A stretch of DNA of 64,000 nucleotides from a virus. A model generated the notes under the pieces. It saw nothing but the letters and a program-made list of their open reading frames with translations. It was not told where the DNA came from and did not search any database. The translations under genes were made by a program, and so were the position numbers. The stretch covers positions 1-64,000 of the IMG/VR virus record IMGVR_UViG_3300020442_000009; one strand, written 5' to 3'. Each line of letters begins with the position of its first letter. Positions within the stretch are counted from its first letter, which is position 1. Positions 7,331 to 14,693 of the stretch are shown here, piece by piece.

Positions 7331-8326
7331 CTATAGCATAGGAAAAAGTATCTTAAAATTTTTTCTCAAAAGTTTAATTGCAAGGTCTTTCTGTTTCACT
7401 TCACATTCCCATTTTGCTTCCATATTTGGTTCAATGGCAATCATAGGTGGAAGATTACCTAGAGCAAAATAATCTGCATGGGAACGAGGTTTTTGTGGAG
7501 TACCTTCTGACCAATGAAAGACAGGAGCAAGGAAATTGTTATCACCTCTTCCTTGATTTATCCATGTATATGCACACCTTTCTGCTTGAAATACAATACT
7601 GCGATCTTCTGATGGATTGCAAAAGTCATGTAGATTGTCATAGCAAACAGGAATATTAACACCATGAACTGCAAATAAATGCTCGCTAAATTTAATGCAA
7701 TTATCTACATTAAAGAAACCTTTGTCTTCATTCTCGATAGTTAGTCGATTGTAAACACCTTTATCGCACATAGAAAGATTGCGAAAAAATCTAGTTGCAA
7801 CTACCTCTAGTGTCTCATCTGCTTGTGGAGTATAATTAACATGAATATTCATTGGTGCAGTATGGTCTTGAGGTAGACCTAGCATATCAAGCACACTTGC
7901 TTGAAAATTTAGTTCATTTATTGTGCGATCAACTTTTGACCTATCTGTTGATGCAAGAACATTAAATTGGTCGGGATGAGAACCGATAGATATATTAAAT
8001 TTTTTAGCAATTTTACCTGCAAAAGCCAACTCTTCTTTTATCTGAACTAGATGAGGTAGATCATCTAAGCATACATCTGTTTTGTCATCTGTGATAAGAG
8101 GAAACAATGCAGAACTTAGTCTGTAATGAGATATATCATTCAATGCACAATGATTTAGTATGTATCTAGTCACCCTTGCATTATGCAAGATTCTCTCTGA
8201 CAACTGATGGATTGCATCATCTCTATCGAGATCATTGAATCTTTTGCGAGTCATAGTGCGAAAGGAATATTTCTTCTTATCCTTTAGCTTTAGTTCTTCG
8301 CTAATACAAGTAAGACCTAGTATCAT
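7331..8326 (-). CDS. uvdE: UV damage endonuclease UvdE
   Basis: A 331-residue TIM-barrel endonuclease of the UvdE family, which nicks 5' of UV photoproducts and some other lesions. All expected metal-binding residues can be placed: H67 (SHYRLSS), H117 (GSHPDQF), H162 (NIHVN), E198 (TIENED), D230 and H233 (CYDNLHD), H271 (FHWSEG), H283 (SHADYF) and E303 (NMEAKWE). Length is normal for the family. It should give the phage light-independent repair. A second UvdE-like gene at 31153-32241 has lost nearly all of these residues. Confidence 0.93.
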   Translation of the reverse strand: MILGLTCISEELKLKDKKKYSFRTMTRKRFNDLDRDDAIHQLSERILHNARVTRYILNHCALNDISHYRLSSALFPLITDDKTDVCLDDLPHLVQIKEELAFAGKIAKKFNISIGSHPDQFNVLASTDRSKVDRTINELNFQASVLDMLGLPQDHTAPMNIHVNYTPQADETLEVVATRFFRNLSMCDKGVYNRLTIENEDKGFFNVDNCIKFSEHLFAVHGVNIPVCYDNLHDFCNPSEDRSIVFQAERCAYTWINQGRGDNNFLAPVFHWSEGTPQKPRSHADYFALGNLPPMIAIEPNMEAKWECEVKQKDLAIKLLRKNFKILFPML

Positions 8327-8601
8327 TCTACTTCTCCTTCTGAATTTGTTACTTTCATTGCCATTGTTCCATCATCATAGTTTGGAAAATTAGATTTGTC
8401 AACATTTTTATTTTTAGAAAATTGATAATCTTGCCACATCATTTCATAACGAGCTTTATGTAGCTCACTCATACCTATCAACATATTTAGTAGTTCATCT
8501 TCTGTAAATTTTCGAGCAGAATCACCTATCGCATAGATTATTGCTTCTATATCTTGTTGGATATGATTCATCCTACCCATTGTTTCTTCTAATTTATTCA
8601 T
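8323..8601 (-). CDS. Hypothetical helical protein, 92 aa
   Basis: Mostly helical protein (NKLEETMGRMNHIQQDIEAI) between the macro-domain gene and uvdE, overlapping both (8 bp and ATGA). The placement suggests co-translation with UvdE, but no function is evident. Confidence 0.65.
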   Translation of the reverse strand: MNKLEETMGRMNHIQQDIEAIIYAIGDSARKFTEDELLNMLIGMSELHKARYEMMWQDYQFSKNKNVDKSNFPNYDDGTMAMKVTNSEGEVE

Positions 8602-9073
8602 TGTATTTGACTATGTATGTTTTGAATTTCCTATTAACTAAAATGTCATTTATCATGGCAAAAATTATAGACCAACTTCCCCCTGCAAGCCCACAAGAAA
8701 TCATCCAAGGTAATCCCAAAACAGAAGTCTTGTCATCATTATTATCTTCCCACTCAATAGTATTTGCAACTTTAGTTAAAGCTACATAAAATGCTTCATA
8801 ATTTACTGATCTTTCATCCCCAATCTTCGATTGCGTATACATATTATAGATGCCTTTAGTTTGAGTTGCATCTGTAACTGCAAAACTATAATCACCTAAC
8901 ACATTGTCATCCTCATACATTGCATGACAATCAGCTTCATAAGCCATAGGATAACGATCTTTTATTTGCCTAGCAATCCCTGCTCCCATAACATTATGTG
9001 TGTTACAAGAATGAGCAATAAAATCTATGCCATTAGGGAAATCAAGAAGATTGCCATTTATTATTTTTACCAT
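8594..9073 (-). CDS. Macro-domain protein (ADP-ribose binding)
   Basis: A 159-residue single macro domain. VKIINGNLLDF opens the fold, and HSCNTHNVMGAGIARQI is the classic N-x-x-x-x-MGAG-IA loop binding the distal ribose of ADP-ribose. Such proteins hydrolyse ADP-ribose 1''-phosphate or remove or bind ADP-ribose. In a phage this could serve tRNA-splicing product clean-up, NAD metabolism or reversal of host ADP-ribosylation defence; the sequence does not say which. Its promoter (9080-9108) ends 6 nt before the ATG. Confidence 0.85.
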   Translation of the reverse strand: MVKIINGNLLDFPNGIDFIAHSCNTHNVMGAGIARQIKDRYPMAYEADCHAMYEDDNVLGDYSFAVTDATQTKGIYNMYTQSKIGDERSVNYEAFYVALTKVANTIEWEDNNDDKTSVLGLPWMISCGLAGGSWSIIFAMINDILVNRKFKTYIVKYNE

Positions 9074-9079
9074 AGAGAT

Positions 9080-9108
9080 ATGTTAGCATAGCGATGTTTA
9101 TATGTCAA
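9080..9108 (-). promoter_or_regulatory. Sigma70-like promoter, leaderless
   Basis: Minus strand: TTGACA (9108-9103), 17 bp, TAACAT (9085-9080), 6 nt to the ATG at 9073. It lies across the 3' end of the upstream gene. Confidence 0.55.
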
Positions 9109-9658
9109 GTTTAAATGGTATAATTGTATTACCTTTTTCGTCTTTATTAAGTGGTTCTACTAACTTACATTTATTTGGGTCAGCAATAAAAATACTAGGA
9201 TGATTTTCTGAATCTAATACTCTTTTTAAGTTATTTGGATTAATCTCAACACATTCTAGCAAGTCTTTACCATTATGTTTATGTATATCATAAGAATGAG
9301 GATATAATCCCTCTTCTTGATTTAGATAACACAAAATCCTTCCATACCTTTTTCTTGTTTTACCTTTGTAAAAAACAAAAGAACCTATTTCAAAATCCTT
9401 TTTCTTAAAAAGGTCTAGTCTAGGAATATAATATTTAACATTATCTCTTTTAATTTTAAAAAGTTTATGCTCACCAAAAAGATTTTCAATCGGCATTAAT
9501 GTTTTGTGATGAACTAAAATACATTCAAGTGTTGGATTAGAATTATTGTCATCTAAAATGGTAACTATTTGACCTATTCTTCTTTTAAATTTAAAATTCT
9601 TTTCTTTAACAAAATCGCCTATTGATAAATTTTTGTTAATCTTCTTTATTGTAGCCAT
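9098..9658 (-). CDS. Hypothetical protein with two SH3/KOW-like units
   Basis: A 186-residue basic protein. Two similar segments can be seen: IGDFVKEKNFKFKRRIGQIV (about residues 13-32) and IGSFVFYKGKTRKRYGRIL (about 96-114), each followed by a short strand and LEC. This suggests a duplicated SH3-like barrel, as in nucleic-acid or ribosome-binding proteins. Family unknown. Promoter 9665-9693 lies 6 nt before the ATG. Confidence 0.7.
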   Translation of the reverse strand: MATIKKINKNLSIGDFVKEKNFKFKRRIGQIVTILDDNNSNPTLECILVHHKTLMPIENLFGEHKLFKIKRDNVKYYIPRLDLFKKKDFEIGSFVFYKGKTRKRYGRILCYLNQEEGLYPHSYDIHKHNGKDLLECVEINPNNLKRVLDSENHPSIFIADPNKCKLVEPLNKDEKGNTIIPFKLDI

Positions 9659-9664
9659 AACTCA

Positions 9665-9693
9665 AATATAGCAACATTTTTCATTTAAGTCAA
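9665..9693 (-). promoter_or_regulatory. Sigma70-like promoter, leaderless
   Basis: Minus strand: TTGACT (9693-9688), 17 bp, TATATT (9670-9665), 6 nt to the ATG at 9658. Confidence 0.65.
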
Positions 9694-10079
9694 GTCTTTT
9701 CCCATCTATTATCGTAATTTAATCTAAAACTACCTTTATGTTTTTCTCCCCAAGAACATTCGTGTGGGGCAAATAAGCTCATAAAATATTTTCCATTATC
9801 TTTTTGGTATAAATGATATATATTTCCAATGACAGGTTTCATTCGCATCTCTGCATTAAATATAATTTCATTCCATTTTACATCTTCTGAAAGTTTTTCA
9901 AATTCTTCTTTTAATTTATTAAAACGTTCTTCATAATGTTTATTTGCAGAGTGAACTGCTCCAATTTTCCATCCACCAAGACTATGATTGGGGCGAATGA
10001 TAGGAGCGCCTATATTGCTTGCATAAGGTAAAGAATGTGGGTTGGGTGCAACATTGTCTGGTAGATTTTTTTCATTCAT
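9690..10079 (-). CDS. DUF2452-like phage protein
   Basis: A 129-residue protein. The core (residues about 36-125) runs GAVHSANKHYEERFNKL, a helix, then IGNIYHLYQK and SLFAPHECSWG, resembling the DUF2452 family (distantly like eukaryotic C1orf50), whose role is unknown. The ATG at 10079 overlaps the upstream TGA by 1 nt and is preferred over upstream TTG/GTG codons. The domain name is from memory of the motif and should be treated as tentative. Confidence 0.65.
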   Translation of the reverse strand: MNEKNLPDNVAPNPHSLPYASNIGAPIIRPNHSLGGWKIGAVHSANKHYEERFNKLKEEFEKLSEDVKWNEIIFNAEMRMKPVIGNIYHLYQKDNGKYFMSLFAPHECSWGEKHKGSFRLNYDNRWEKT

Positions 10080-10273
10080 CACCAATTTTTAATTATATTT
10101 GCTATAATAAATAAACAAGTCACCATATTTAAAACGACTATAATGGTTCTTAGGATTAAACTATATCTAGCTTCTTTTAATGAAAGAATAGGTATATTTG
10201 GTTCATCTTCGTCTGTTTTGCCAACTCGATGATCCAATGTTCTAGCCCATATTAACCAAAATTTTTTAATCAT
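10079..10273 (-). CDS. Single-pass membrane protein, 64 aa
   Basis: N-terminal charged region, then a hydrophobic segment at about residues 38-60 (SLILRTIIVVLNMVTCLFII). It lies directly downstream of a lipoprotein and two micro-membrane proteins, so the four form a membrane-protein cluster at 10.08-10.85 kb. A lysis role is possible but unproven. Confidence 0.65.
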   Translation of the reverse strand: MIKKFWLIWARTLDHRVGKTDEDEPNIPILSLKEARYSLILRTIIVVLNMVTCLFIIANIIKNW

Positions 10274-10695
10274 TCTACATCAATAAAAACTTCTTCTTCA
10301 ACAAAAAGTAAATCTTTATCTTCTTCCTTTTTTGTTAAATTTAATGGACGTTGCCATCCTTCTCCATTATGTATTTCAGCAGTATCTTTTGGTTGTTCAA
10401 ATTTTAAATTTAAAGATTGAGCCAAAGCTCTTATTTCATGACTACTCAAAGGTAGTCTTTTGCCATTTACCCAAACTGCATAAGGGCGACTGCCATTTAA
10501 ATTAAATGGATGGGGAATTGGGTTAATTTGTATTTCAGCTAACTCCAAAATATTTGGAGTGTAATTAGGTGGTGGTGTAGGTGGAACTATGATAGGTGGT
10601 GGTGGTGGTATAGGTAGTTCTATATCTTCAACCACCTTGTTACTATGTTTACATCCAATGCAAACAAAAAATAATCCAATAATTCCATACTTCAT
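10270..10695 (-). CDS. Proline-rich lipoprotein
   Basis: A 141-residue protein with a short signal and lipobox (GLFFVCIGC, lipid Cys at about 15), followed by a poly-proline stretch (PIPPPPPIIVPPTPPP) suited to crossing the periplasm, and a soluble domain with VWVNGKRLPLS. Together with the two tiny membrane proteins just upstream it could form an o-spanin-like or exclusion lipoprotein set. No family identified. Confidence 0.7.
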   Translation of the reverse strand: MKYGIIGLFFVCIGCKHSNKVVEDIELPIPPPPPIIVPPTPPPNYTPNILELAEIQINPIPHPFNLNGSRPYAVWVNGKRLPLSSHEIRALAQSLNLKFEQPKDTAEIHNGEGWQRPLNLTKKEEDKDLLFVEEEVFIDVE

Positions 10696-10701
10696 AATAT
10701 T

Positions 10702-10776
10702 TTACTCCCAAAACAATATCATTATAAAAATGATAACCAATAAAATCAACCCCCAATTTTGTTTTTCCCAATTCAT
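10702..10776 (-). CDS. Micro-membrane protein, 24 aa
   Basis: Reads MNWEKQNWGLILLVIIFIMI and four more residues: a short N-terminus and one membrane helix. The ATG overlaps the TGA of the 25-aa gene upstream; the stop is 6 nt before the lipoprotein start. Size and translational coupling support it, but genes this short remain tentative. Confidence 0.45.
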   Translation of the reverse strand: MNWEKQNWGLILLVIIFIMILFWE

Positions 10777-10850
10777 TTGTTTTTTAAAAATTCGTAAGTG
10801 AAAGCAAGAGCGAGAAAAATTAACATACCTATAACAAAATAATCTAACAT
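10773..10850 (-). CDS. Micro-membrane protein, 25 aa
   Basis: Reads MLDYFVIGMLIFLALAFTYE plus FLKNK: one membrane helix with a basic tail. The start overlaps the end of the MazG-like gene by 7 bp and its TGA overlaps the next ATG. The tandem arrangement with the 24-aa gene is holin/antiholin-like in form only. Confidence 0.45.
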   Translation of the reverse strand: MLDYFVIGMLIFLALAFTYEFLKNK

Positions 10851-11026
10851 TTTCTAAATTCCTTGATTTTAGCAATCCAATTTTCTACATCAGAAATTTC
10901 GTCACAAATTTTACCCCAATTATTTTTATCATGTTTATTTACTGCTTGTAAAAGTTCAACAGAAAGTTCTGTCAACTCCTCTGTAAGTTTAAGAAATATA
11001 TGTTTCTCTAAGCGTTTTAATTTCAT
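10844..11026 (-). CDS. MazG-like all-alpha NTP pyrophosphatase, short
   Basis: A 60-residue all-helical protein with the MazG pattern EE-x-x-E (TEELTEL, about residues 15-21) and E/D-E-I-x-D (CDEISDVEN, about 41-49). Full MazG domains are usually longer, so this is a minimal or trimmed version. The family hydrolyses non-canonical or alarmone nucleotides, and phage copies are linked to (p)ppGpp or dNTP control. Activity here is uncertain. Confidence 0.6.
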   Translation of the reverse strand: MKLKRLEKHIFLKLTEELTELSVELLQAVNKHDKNNWGKICDEISDVENWIAKIKEFRKC

Positions 11027-11952
11027 AATTGTTTACAAAGGTCGATACCTTTTCCTGTTATTTTACGTTTACCATCTATTTCTATTAAACCTTTATTTAG
11101 TAGATACAATTCATGATCTCTCTGTAAGGCAGATTTACTAAGTCCAATCTTAGCCGCCAACCCTGTTAGTGTAGCAGAACCACAATCATTTAGGGCTTGC
11201 AGTATTTGTTTTTCTGTATAGCTAATACCCATAGGTAATATACCTACTTGATCGCACAAATCATTTAGTTGTTGTAATCCAAATGCTTGACTATCTTTTG
11301 CCCCACAATAAAGGTTAATTTCTTTTGACCTTTTAACTGCACTTCTAGCATTATTTCTGATAGTGCTTGCAACCTTGTCTAATGAATTGTTATAGTAAAC
11401 AACATCAGGAGTGCATAACTTTACTATTTGAGCAAGTTCTTCCTCATTATAAGGTTCAAAGTCAATAGTTGTTAATCTATCTTTTAATGGTGGAAATATT
11501 TTATCACTTTCAGTAGTAGCAAAAATAAAAGTTTGCCTTTTGAAATTGAAAGTAAAAGTCATTTCATTCCATTCAAATTTTTTGATAGAATTTTTCTCTG
11601 TATTAAAAATACTTAGAAATGCCATAGTTAAGTCTTGAGGTAAAGCATGGCACTCATCAAATAGAATTGTAATCTCATTATCTGCAATGACAGGCAAGAA
11701 TATTTGCTCAAAAAATGCTTCGTTATTTTTAATTGTAGAGCAATTAAGTTCAAGGAAAGTCCTTCTGTCTCCATCTTCATTATAAAGATTTTTAGCAAAA
11801 GCCTTGGCAAATTCTGTTTTACCTAGACCCTTTGCTCCAATTAAGTTAAGAAACGGAGCTTGTCCTGTTTTGCGAAAAGCATCTAGGTAAAAACTAAGTT
11901 TTTTCTTTACATTATGCTGACCTATTAAATTTGGAAAATAATCACTCATCAT
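11023..11952 (-). CDS. RuvB-like AAA+ ATPase
   Basis: A 309-residue AAA+ protein resembling the RuvB Holliday-junction branch-migration motor: NLIGQHNVKKKL at the N-terminus, Walker A GAKGLGKTE (about 39-47), Walker B ILFDECHALP, sensor 1 FIFATTESDKI, arginine finger region PPLKDRL, and a C-terminal winged-helix domain (TLTGLAAKIGLSKSALQRD). No ruvA or ruvC is recognised nearby. It may act in phage recombination or as a clamp-loader-like helper. Confidence 0.85.
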   Translation of the reverse strand: MMSDYFPNLIGQHNVKKKLSFYLDAFRKTGQAPFLNLIGAKGLGKTEFAKAFAKNLYNEDGDRRTFLELNCSTIKNNEAFFEQIFLPVIADNEITILFDECHALPQDLTMAFLSIFNTEKNSIKKFEWNEMTFTFNFKRQTFIFATTESDKIFPPLKDRLTTIDFEPYNEEELAQIVKLCTPDVVYYNNSLDKVASTIRNNARSAVKRSKEINLYCGAKDSQAFGLQQLNDLCDQVGILPMGISYTEKQILQALNDCGSATLTGLAAKIGLSKSALQRDHELYLLNKGLIEIDGKRKITGKGIDLCKQL

Positions 11953-12178
11953 TTAAATCTGTTAATTTATATTCTATTTTTGGGACAATTTCTTTAGCAA
12001 CTTCTTCATTTATCTCCCTAACTTCATCATCTGAAGCAACTTCACTACAAGGCTCAAAATCACCTGTTAGATTGACAAGCCATGCCTTACTCACCTTTAC
12101 AAGTCCTTTCCTGCCTACATACTCACCTAACTCTTCGTAAGTAATGTCTACAAGTGCTAATGGTCTACCCCTAGACAT
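11942..12178 (-). CDS. Hypothetical acidic protein, 78 aa
   Basis: Begins with a basic-looking RGRPLALVDITYEELGEYVG segment (HTH-like, similar to the start of phage DNA-binding subunits) and ends very acidic. Overlaps the RuvB-like gene by 11 bp, suggesting coupled translation. Function not recognised. Confidence 0.6.
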   Translation of the reverse strand: MSRGRPLALVDITYEELGEYVGRKGLVKVSKAWLVNLTGDFEPCSEVASDDEVREINEEVAKEIVPKIEYKLTDLNDE

Positions 12179-12351
12179 TACAGAAATTTGTAAAGAAGAT
12201 TTAGTTGATTAGTGCCAAGATACTTATTAAAATAAGCACAAAATTCTGCAACTCTAGCAGGATTCCACTCTTCATTATTAATTGTATTGGCAACCTCGGT
12301 AAACTGACCATCTTGCCATAGTTCTGTTAATTTTATATATTCTGTATTCAT
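12178..12351 (-). CDS. Small hypothetical protein, 57 aa
   Basis: Reads MNTEYIKLTELWQDGQFTEV and onward, a helical protein resembling a tetratricopeptide-like hairpin (WQDGQFTEVANTI). Its TAA overlaps the next ATG (TAATG). It fills an otherwise empty gap exactly. Confidence 0.6.
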   Translation of the reverse strand: MNTEYIKLTELWQDGQFTEVANTINNEEWNPARVAEFCAYFNKYLGTNQLNLLYKFL

Positions 12352-12353
12352 TT

Positions 12354-12632
12354 TTATTTTTTATTTTGATTAATGCAAAAATGCTTAACTTCCTGTAAAG
12401 CATGACATAGGTCATCAATTTTGTCAACAGGAATCTGAAAGTATTTTCTGCTTGTTTTGCCATCACTAGAATGAGCATGGAATGTAATATAAGACGGAAA
12501 ATCATAAGCTGTCAAGGATAAACCACCAAGGTATCCATAATCTTTAGAACTTGACCATGCAGTATATTTAGATTGTTCTGACTTTTTTCTACCCTTAGCC
12601 CAAATTACTTCTTTCTCTATAATGTTATTCAT
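12354..12632 (-). CDS. Hypothetical protein, 92 aa
   Basis: Basic N-terminal half (WAKGRKKSEQSKYTAW), a strand-rich middle and a C-terminal helix with PVDKIDDLCHALQEVKHF. First gene of the unit leading into the RuvB-like gene; promoter 12639-12667 lies 6 nt upstream of its ATG. The form suggests a single-strand or RNA-binding protein, but no family is recognised. Confidence 0.65.
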   Translation of the reverse strand: MNNIIEKEVIWAKGRKKSEQSKYTAWSSSKDYGYLGGLSLTAYDFPSYITFHAHSSDGKTSRKYFQIPVDKIDDLCHALQEVKHFCINQNKK

Positions 12633-12638
12633 GCAACT

Positions 12639-12667
12639 AATCTTGCATAGATTTTAAATTATGTCAA
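12639..12667 (-). promoter_or_regulatory. Sigma70-like promoter, leaderless
   Basis: Minus strand: TTGACA (12667-12662), 17 bp, AAGATT (12644-12639, weak), 6 nt to the ATG at 12632. The -35 and spacing match the other promoters of this class; the -10 is poor. Confidence 0.45.
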
Positions 12668-12679
12668 GAACTTTTTTAT

Positions 12680-12765
12680 TGGTACGGATGGTGGGACTTG
12701 AACCCACACGCCCTATGGGCAACAGATTTTAAGTCTGTAGCGTCTACCGATTCCGCCACATCCGC
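12680..12765 (-). tRNA. tRNA-Leu (anticodon UAA)
   Basis: The minus strand folds as a class II tRNA. Acceptor GCGGATG pairs with CATCCGT (one G-U pair), D-arm GGCGGAATCGGTAGACGC, anticodon arm ACAGACTTAAAATCTGT with anticodon TAA, a short variable stem (TGCCCATAGGGCGT), T-arm GTGGGTTCAAGTCCCAC, discriminator A and an encoded CCA. UUA is a favoured Leu codon in this AT-rich genome, so the tRNA probably supplements the host pool. Confidence 0.95.
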
Positions 12766-12769
12766 GTAG

Positions 12770-12845
12770 TGGAGCTATCTATCGGACTTGAACCGATGAC
12801 CTGTTGCTTACAAGGCAACTGCTCTACCAACTGAGCTAAGATAGC
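12770..12845 (-). tRNA. tRNA-Thr (anticodon UGU)
   Basis: Acceptor GCTATCT pairs with AGATAGC; D-arm TAGCTCAGTTGGTAGAGCA, anticodon arm TTGCCTTGTAAGCAA with anticodon TGT, T-arm ATCGGTTCAAGTCCGAT, discriminator T and encoded CCA. It lies 4 bp from the tRNA-Leu gene, and its 5' end abuts the stop of the HNH gene, so the tRNAs are probably processed from the upstream transcript. Confidence 0.95.
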
Positions 12846-13427
12846 TTATTTTAAATTTTTATTTCGCCAAGATAATATATCTTCGCATAACTTATAAAGT
12901 TCTTCAAGACTTAAATCTCCCTTTGCGACATTAGCTTCTTTGATACATATATTTAAATTATTTAAATCGTTAGTCCCACCTCTTGAAGTTGGTATTATAT
13001 GATCGAGATTGTAAGTTTCGGGTTTATTTAAATCAATTTTCTTTCCAGTTAAATAACAAAGTGGATTCTCTCCAATTTTTTTAAGAACATCTTTGCAATA
13101 ATAATTTTTAGATATGTTATGAACAATTAAATTTGTTCTGCTCCCGTAAGAATCTTTTCGTTTAAATGTTTTTAATTTTATTCTAAGAGCCTTCCAATTT
13201 TTTCGAGCGCACCTACTTTTAAACCTACTTACTTTTTTGCAAATTTCTTTTCTTGTGCTATTAGTTTTTGATACTCTCTTTTTTTCATTACCATTACCAC
13301 AATGATATGAGATTAAACTTTTAGAGCATCCTAATTCTTTTTCAATTTGTCTATAACTTTTTCCTTCAGACCTTAATTTTAATATGTCTTCTTTTCGACG
13401 CTTATTATTTAAACTTCTTTCTTTCAT
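12846..13427 (-). CDS. HTH plus HNH endonuclease
   Basis: A 193-residue protein. Residues about 10-45 form a resolvase-like helix-turn-helix (RSEGKSYRQIEKELGCSKSL). The C-terminus carries a canonical HNH nuclease: LDHIIPTSRGGTNDLNNLN (D-H, N) and an N-x-A-K-G end (EANVAKGD). The middle is highly basic. It overlaps the PD-(D/E)XK-like gene upstream by 4 bp, so the two nucleases are co-expressed; a restriction-like or homing pair next to the tRNA genes. Confidence 0.85.
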   Translation of the reverse strand: MKERSLNNKRRKEDILKLRSEGKSYRQIEKELGCSKSLISYHCGNGNEKKRVSKTNSTRKEICKKVSRFKSRCARKNWKALRIKLKTFKRKDSYGSRTNLIVHNISKNYYCKDVLKKIGENPLCYLTGKKIDLNKPETYNLDHIIPTSRGGTNDLNNLNICIKEANVAKGDLSLEELYKLCEDILSWRNKNLK

Positions 13428-14011
13428 TTTTGAGGTATATTTAAAAGGTCTTCAAAGGATAGTAAGTTTTTGTAAGGTACATTGTAGCAACTACTTCTAA
13501 CCTTCCAACCATTGCTTGGGTCAATATCTCCAACCTTCCAATATTTAGCATTTTTAAAATAATTTTTTTTACCCATAAAACCACAAAACCATACTGACTT
13601 TGGGTCATAATAAACTGCATCTTTTCCCTTTTTTCCGTTCGATCTCCCAAAAGTAATGCTCATAAAAATATAACCATCAGTTTTTTGATGTAGGCTTGTT
13701 TCTGCTATAGAAGCATCGTATGTTAATCTATTTGTATCTATTGGGTCAATAGTTCTACGTTTTAATTTAACATCAAATTTAAAACCCCTAAAAAACATAT
13801 CAAAATTAAATTTTTGAGTGCCATAATTTGTACTAATATTATTTGCACCTAACTCATTAGCAATTACCTCTTCAGCAAAATAAGCGGCTAAATCTGCTTT
13901 GCCCCCACATATTGATTCTGCTTTATGCCTTTCTCCCGCCTCTTGTTTTAAATTTTTAGCTTTTGATATGGCATCTTTAATATTTTTATTTGTAAAATTT
14001 AGTTTCTTCAT
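13424..14011 (-). CDS. PD-(D/E)XK-like nuclease
   Basis: A 195-residue protein. ADLAAYFAEEVIANELGA (helix with E) is followed by FNFDMFFRGFKFDVKLKRR, where D and D-V-K fit the D-x(n)-(D/E)-x-K catalytic pattern of restriction-like nucleases. The remainder is aromatic-rich and may bind DNA. Translationally coupled to the HNH gene downstream. The fold assignment is by motif only. Confidence 0.6.
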   Translation of the reverse strand: MKKLNFTNKNIKDAISKAKNLKQEAGERHKAESICGGKADLAAYFAEEVIANELGANNISTNYGTQKFNFDMFFRGFKFDVKLKRRTIDPIDTNRLTYDASIAETSLHQKTDGYIFMSITFGRSNGKKGKDAVYYDPKSVWFCGFMGKKNYFKNAKYWKVGDIDPSNGWKVRSSCYNVPYKNLLSFEDLLNIPQK

Positions 14012-14187
14012 CTCATTGACATCACAATAGCCATTGCGCCCTCCTTATTGTCAGTCATAATTATTTCGCCATTTGACAATAATATTTTGAATCTAGGTTG
14101 AGCTTTCGCAGGTCTTCTTTTTACATAAATCACATGAGCAGGGTTTATGTAATATTTTTCATTATTTGTATCCTCTATGGTAATCAT
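14008..14187 (-). CDS. Small FlbD-like protein, 59 aa
   Basis: Starts MITIEDTNNEKYYINPAHVI, with the beta pattern and L-x-N-G-E-I-I of short FlbD-like proteins, common in phages as uncharacterised genes. ATGA overlaps at both ends tie it between the sigma-factor gene and the nuclease gene. Function unknown; homology tentative. Confidence 0.6.
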   Translation of the reverse strand: MITIEDTNNEKYYINPAHVIYVKRRPAKAQPRFKILLSNGEIIMTDNKEGAMAIVMSMR

Positions 14188-14693
14188 AATTTATTTTTAT
14201 TTTCTTCTATGTAAGATTTAATTTTTTTAATACCTCTTTTTCTATATGCAGAAACATGAGGGGCGTGTATATTTAATACATCAGCTATCTCAATATTTTT
14301 ATAACTTTTCAAACATAAACAGATAACTTCTTTTTCTCTTTTAGTGAATTTAATTTTATTTATTATTTCTTTAACAATAATTCGCTTTTCTTTCCTTTTG
14401 TAAAAAGGATTATGGTTAAATATTTCATCCATTTTCCATTCTTCATCATAGAGATCAATCCTATTTCTTTTTGATGAAGTTAAATACGCCTTTATTTGAA
14501 GATTAGCTATTCGCATTGCCCAAGGCATAAAAGGTAAATTTGGTTTGAAGTCTTTTCTTTTATTTATTAAAACATGGTTAGTATTTTGAATGACATCTTT
14601 TGCGTCACTCTTGTTGTATATTTTGCTATATATAAATCTGCTTATTTGGGGTTGGGCATTTTGTAATTCTGTGTTGTAACACATTTTAATCAT
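14184..14693 (-). CDS. ECF-type RNA polymerase sigma factor, PVC-like
   Basis: A 169-residue sigma-70 family protein. Region 2 (about 12-85) has RFIYSKIYNKSDAKDVIQNT and FMPWAMRIANLQIKAYL. Region 4 (about 115-165) has FTKREKEVICLCLKSYKNIE followed by an HTH (IADVLNIHAPHVSAYRKRG). The D-A-x-D-V-x-Q-x-T-N pattern and A-W-A-x-R-I-A-x-x-Q-x-x-A-Y resemble the Rhodopirellula/Verrucomicrobium ECF family. It could redirect host polymerase to phage promoters such as the TGTAAT class. Confidence 0.85.
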   Translation of the reverse strand: MIKMCYNTELQNAQPQISRFIYSKIYNKSDAKDVIQNTNHVLINKRKDFKPNLPFMPWAMRIANLQIKAYLTSSKRNRIDLYDEEWKMDEIFNHNPFYKRKEKRIIVKEIINKIKFTKREKEVICLCLKSYKNIEIADVLNIHAPHVSAYRKRGIKKIKSYIEENKNKL

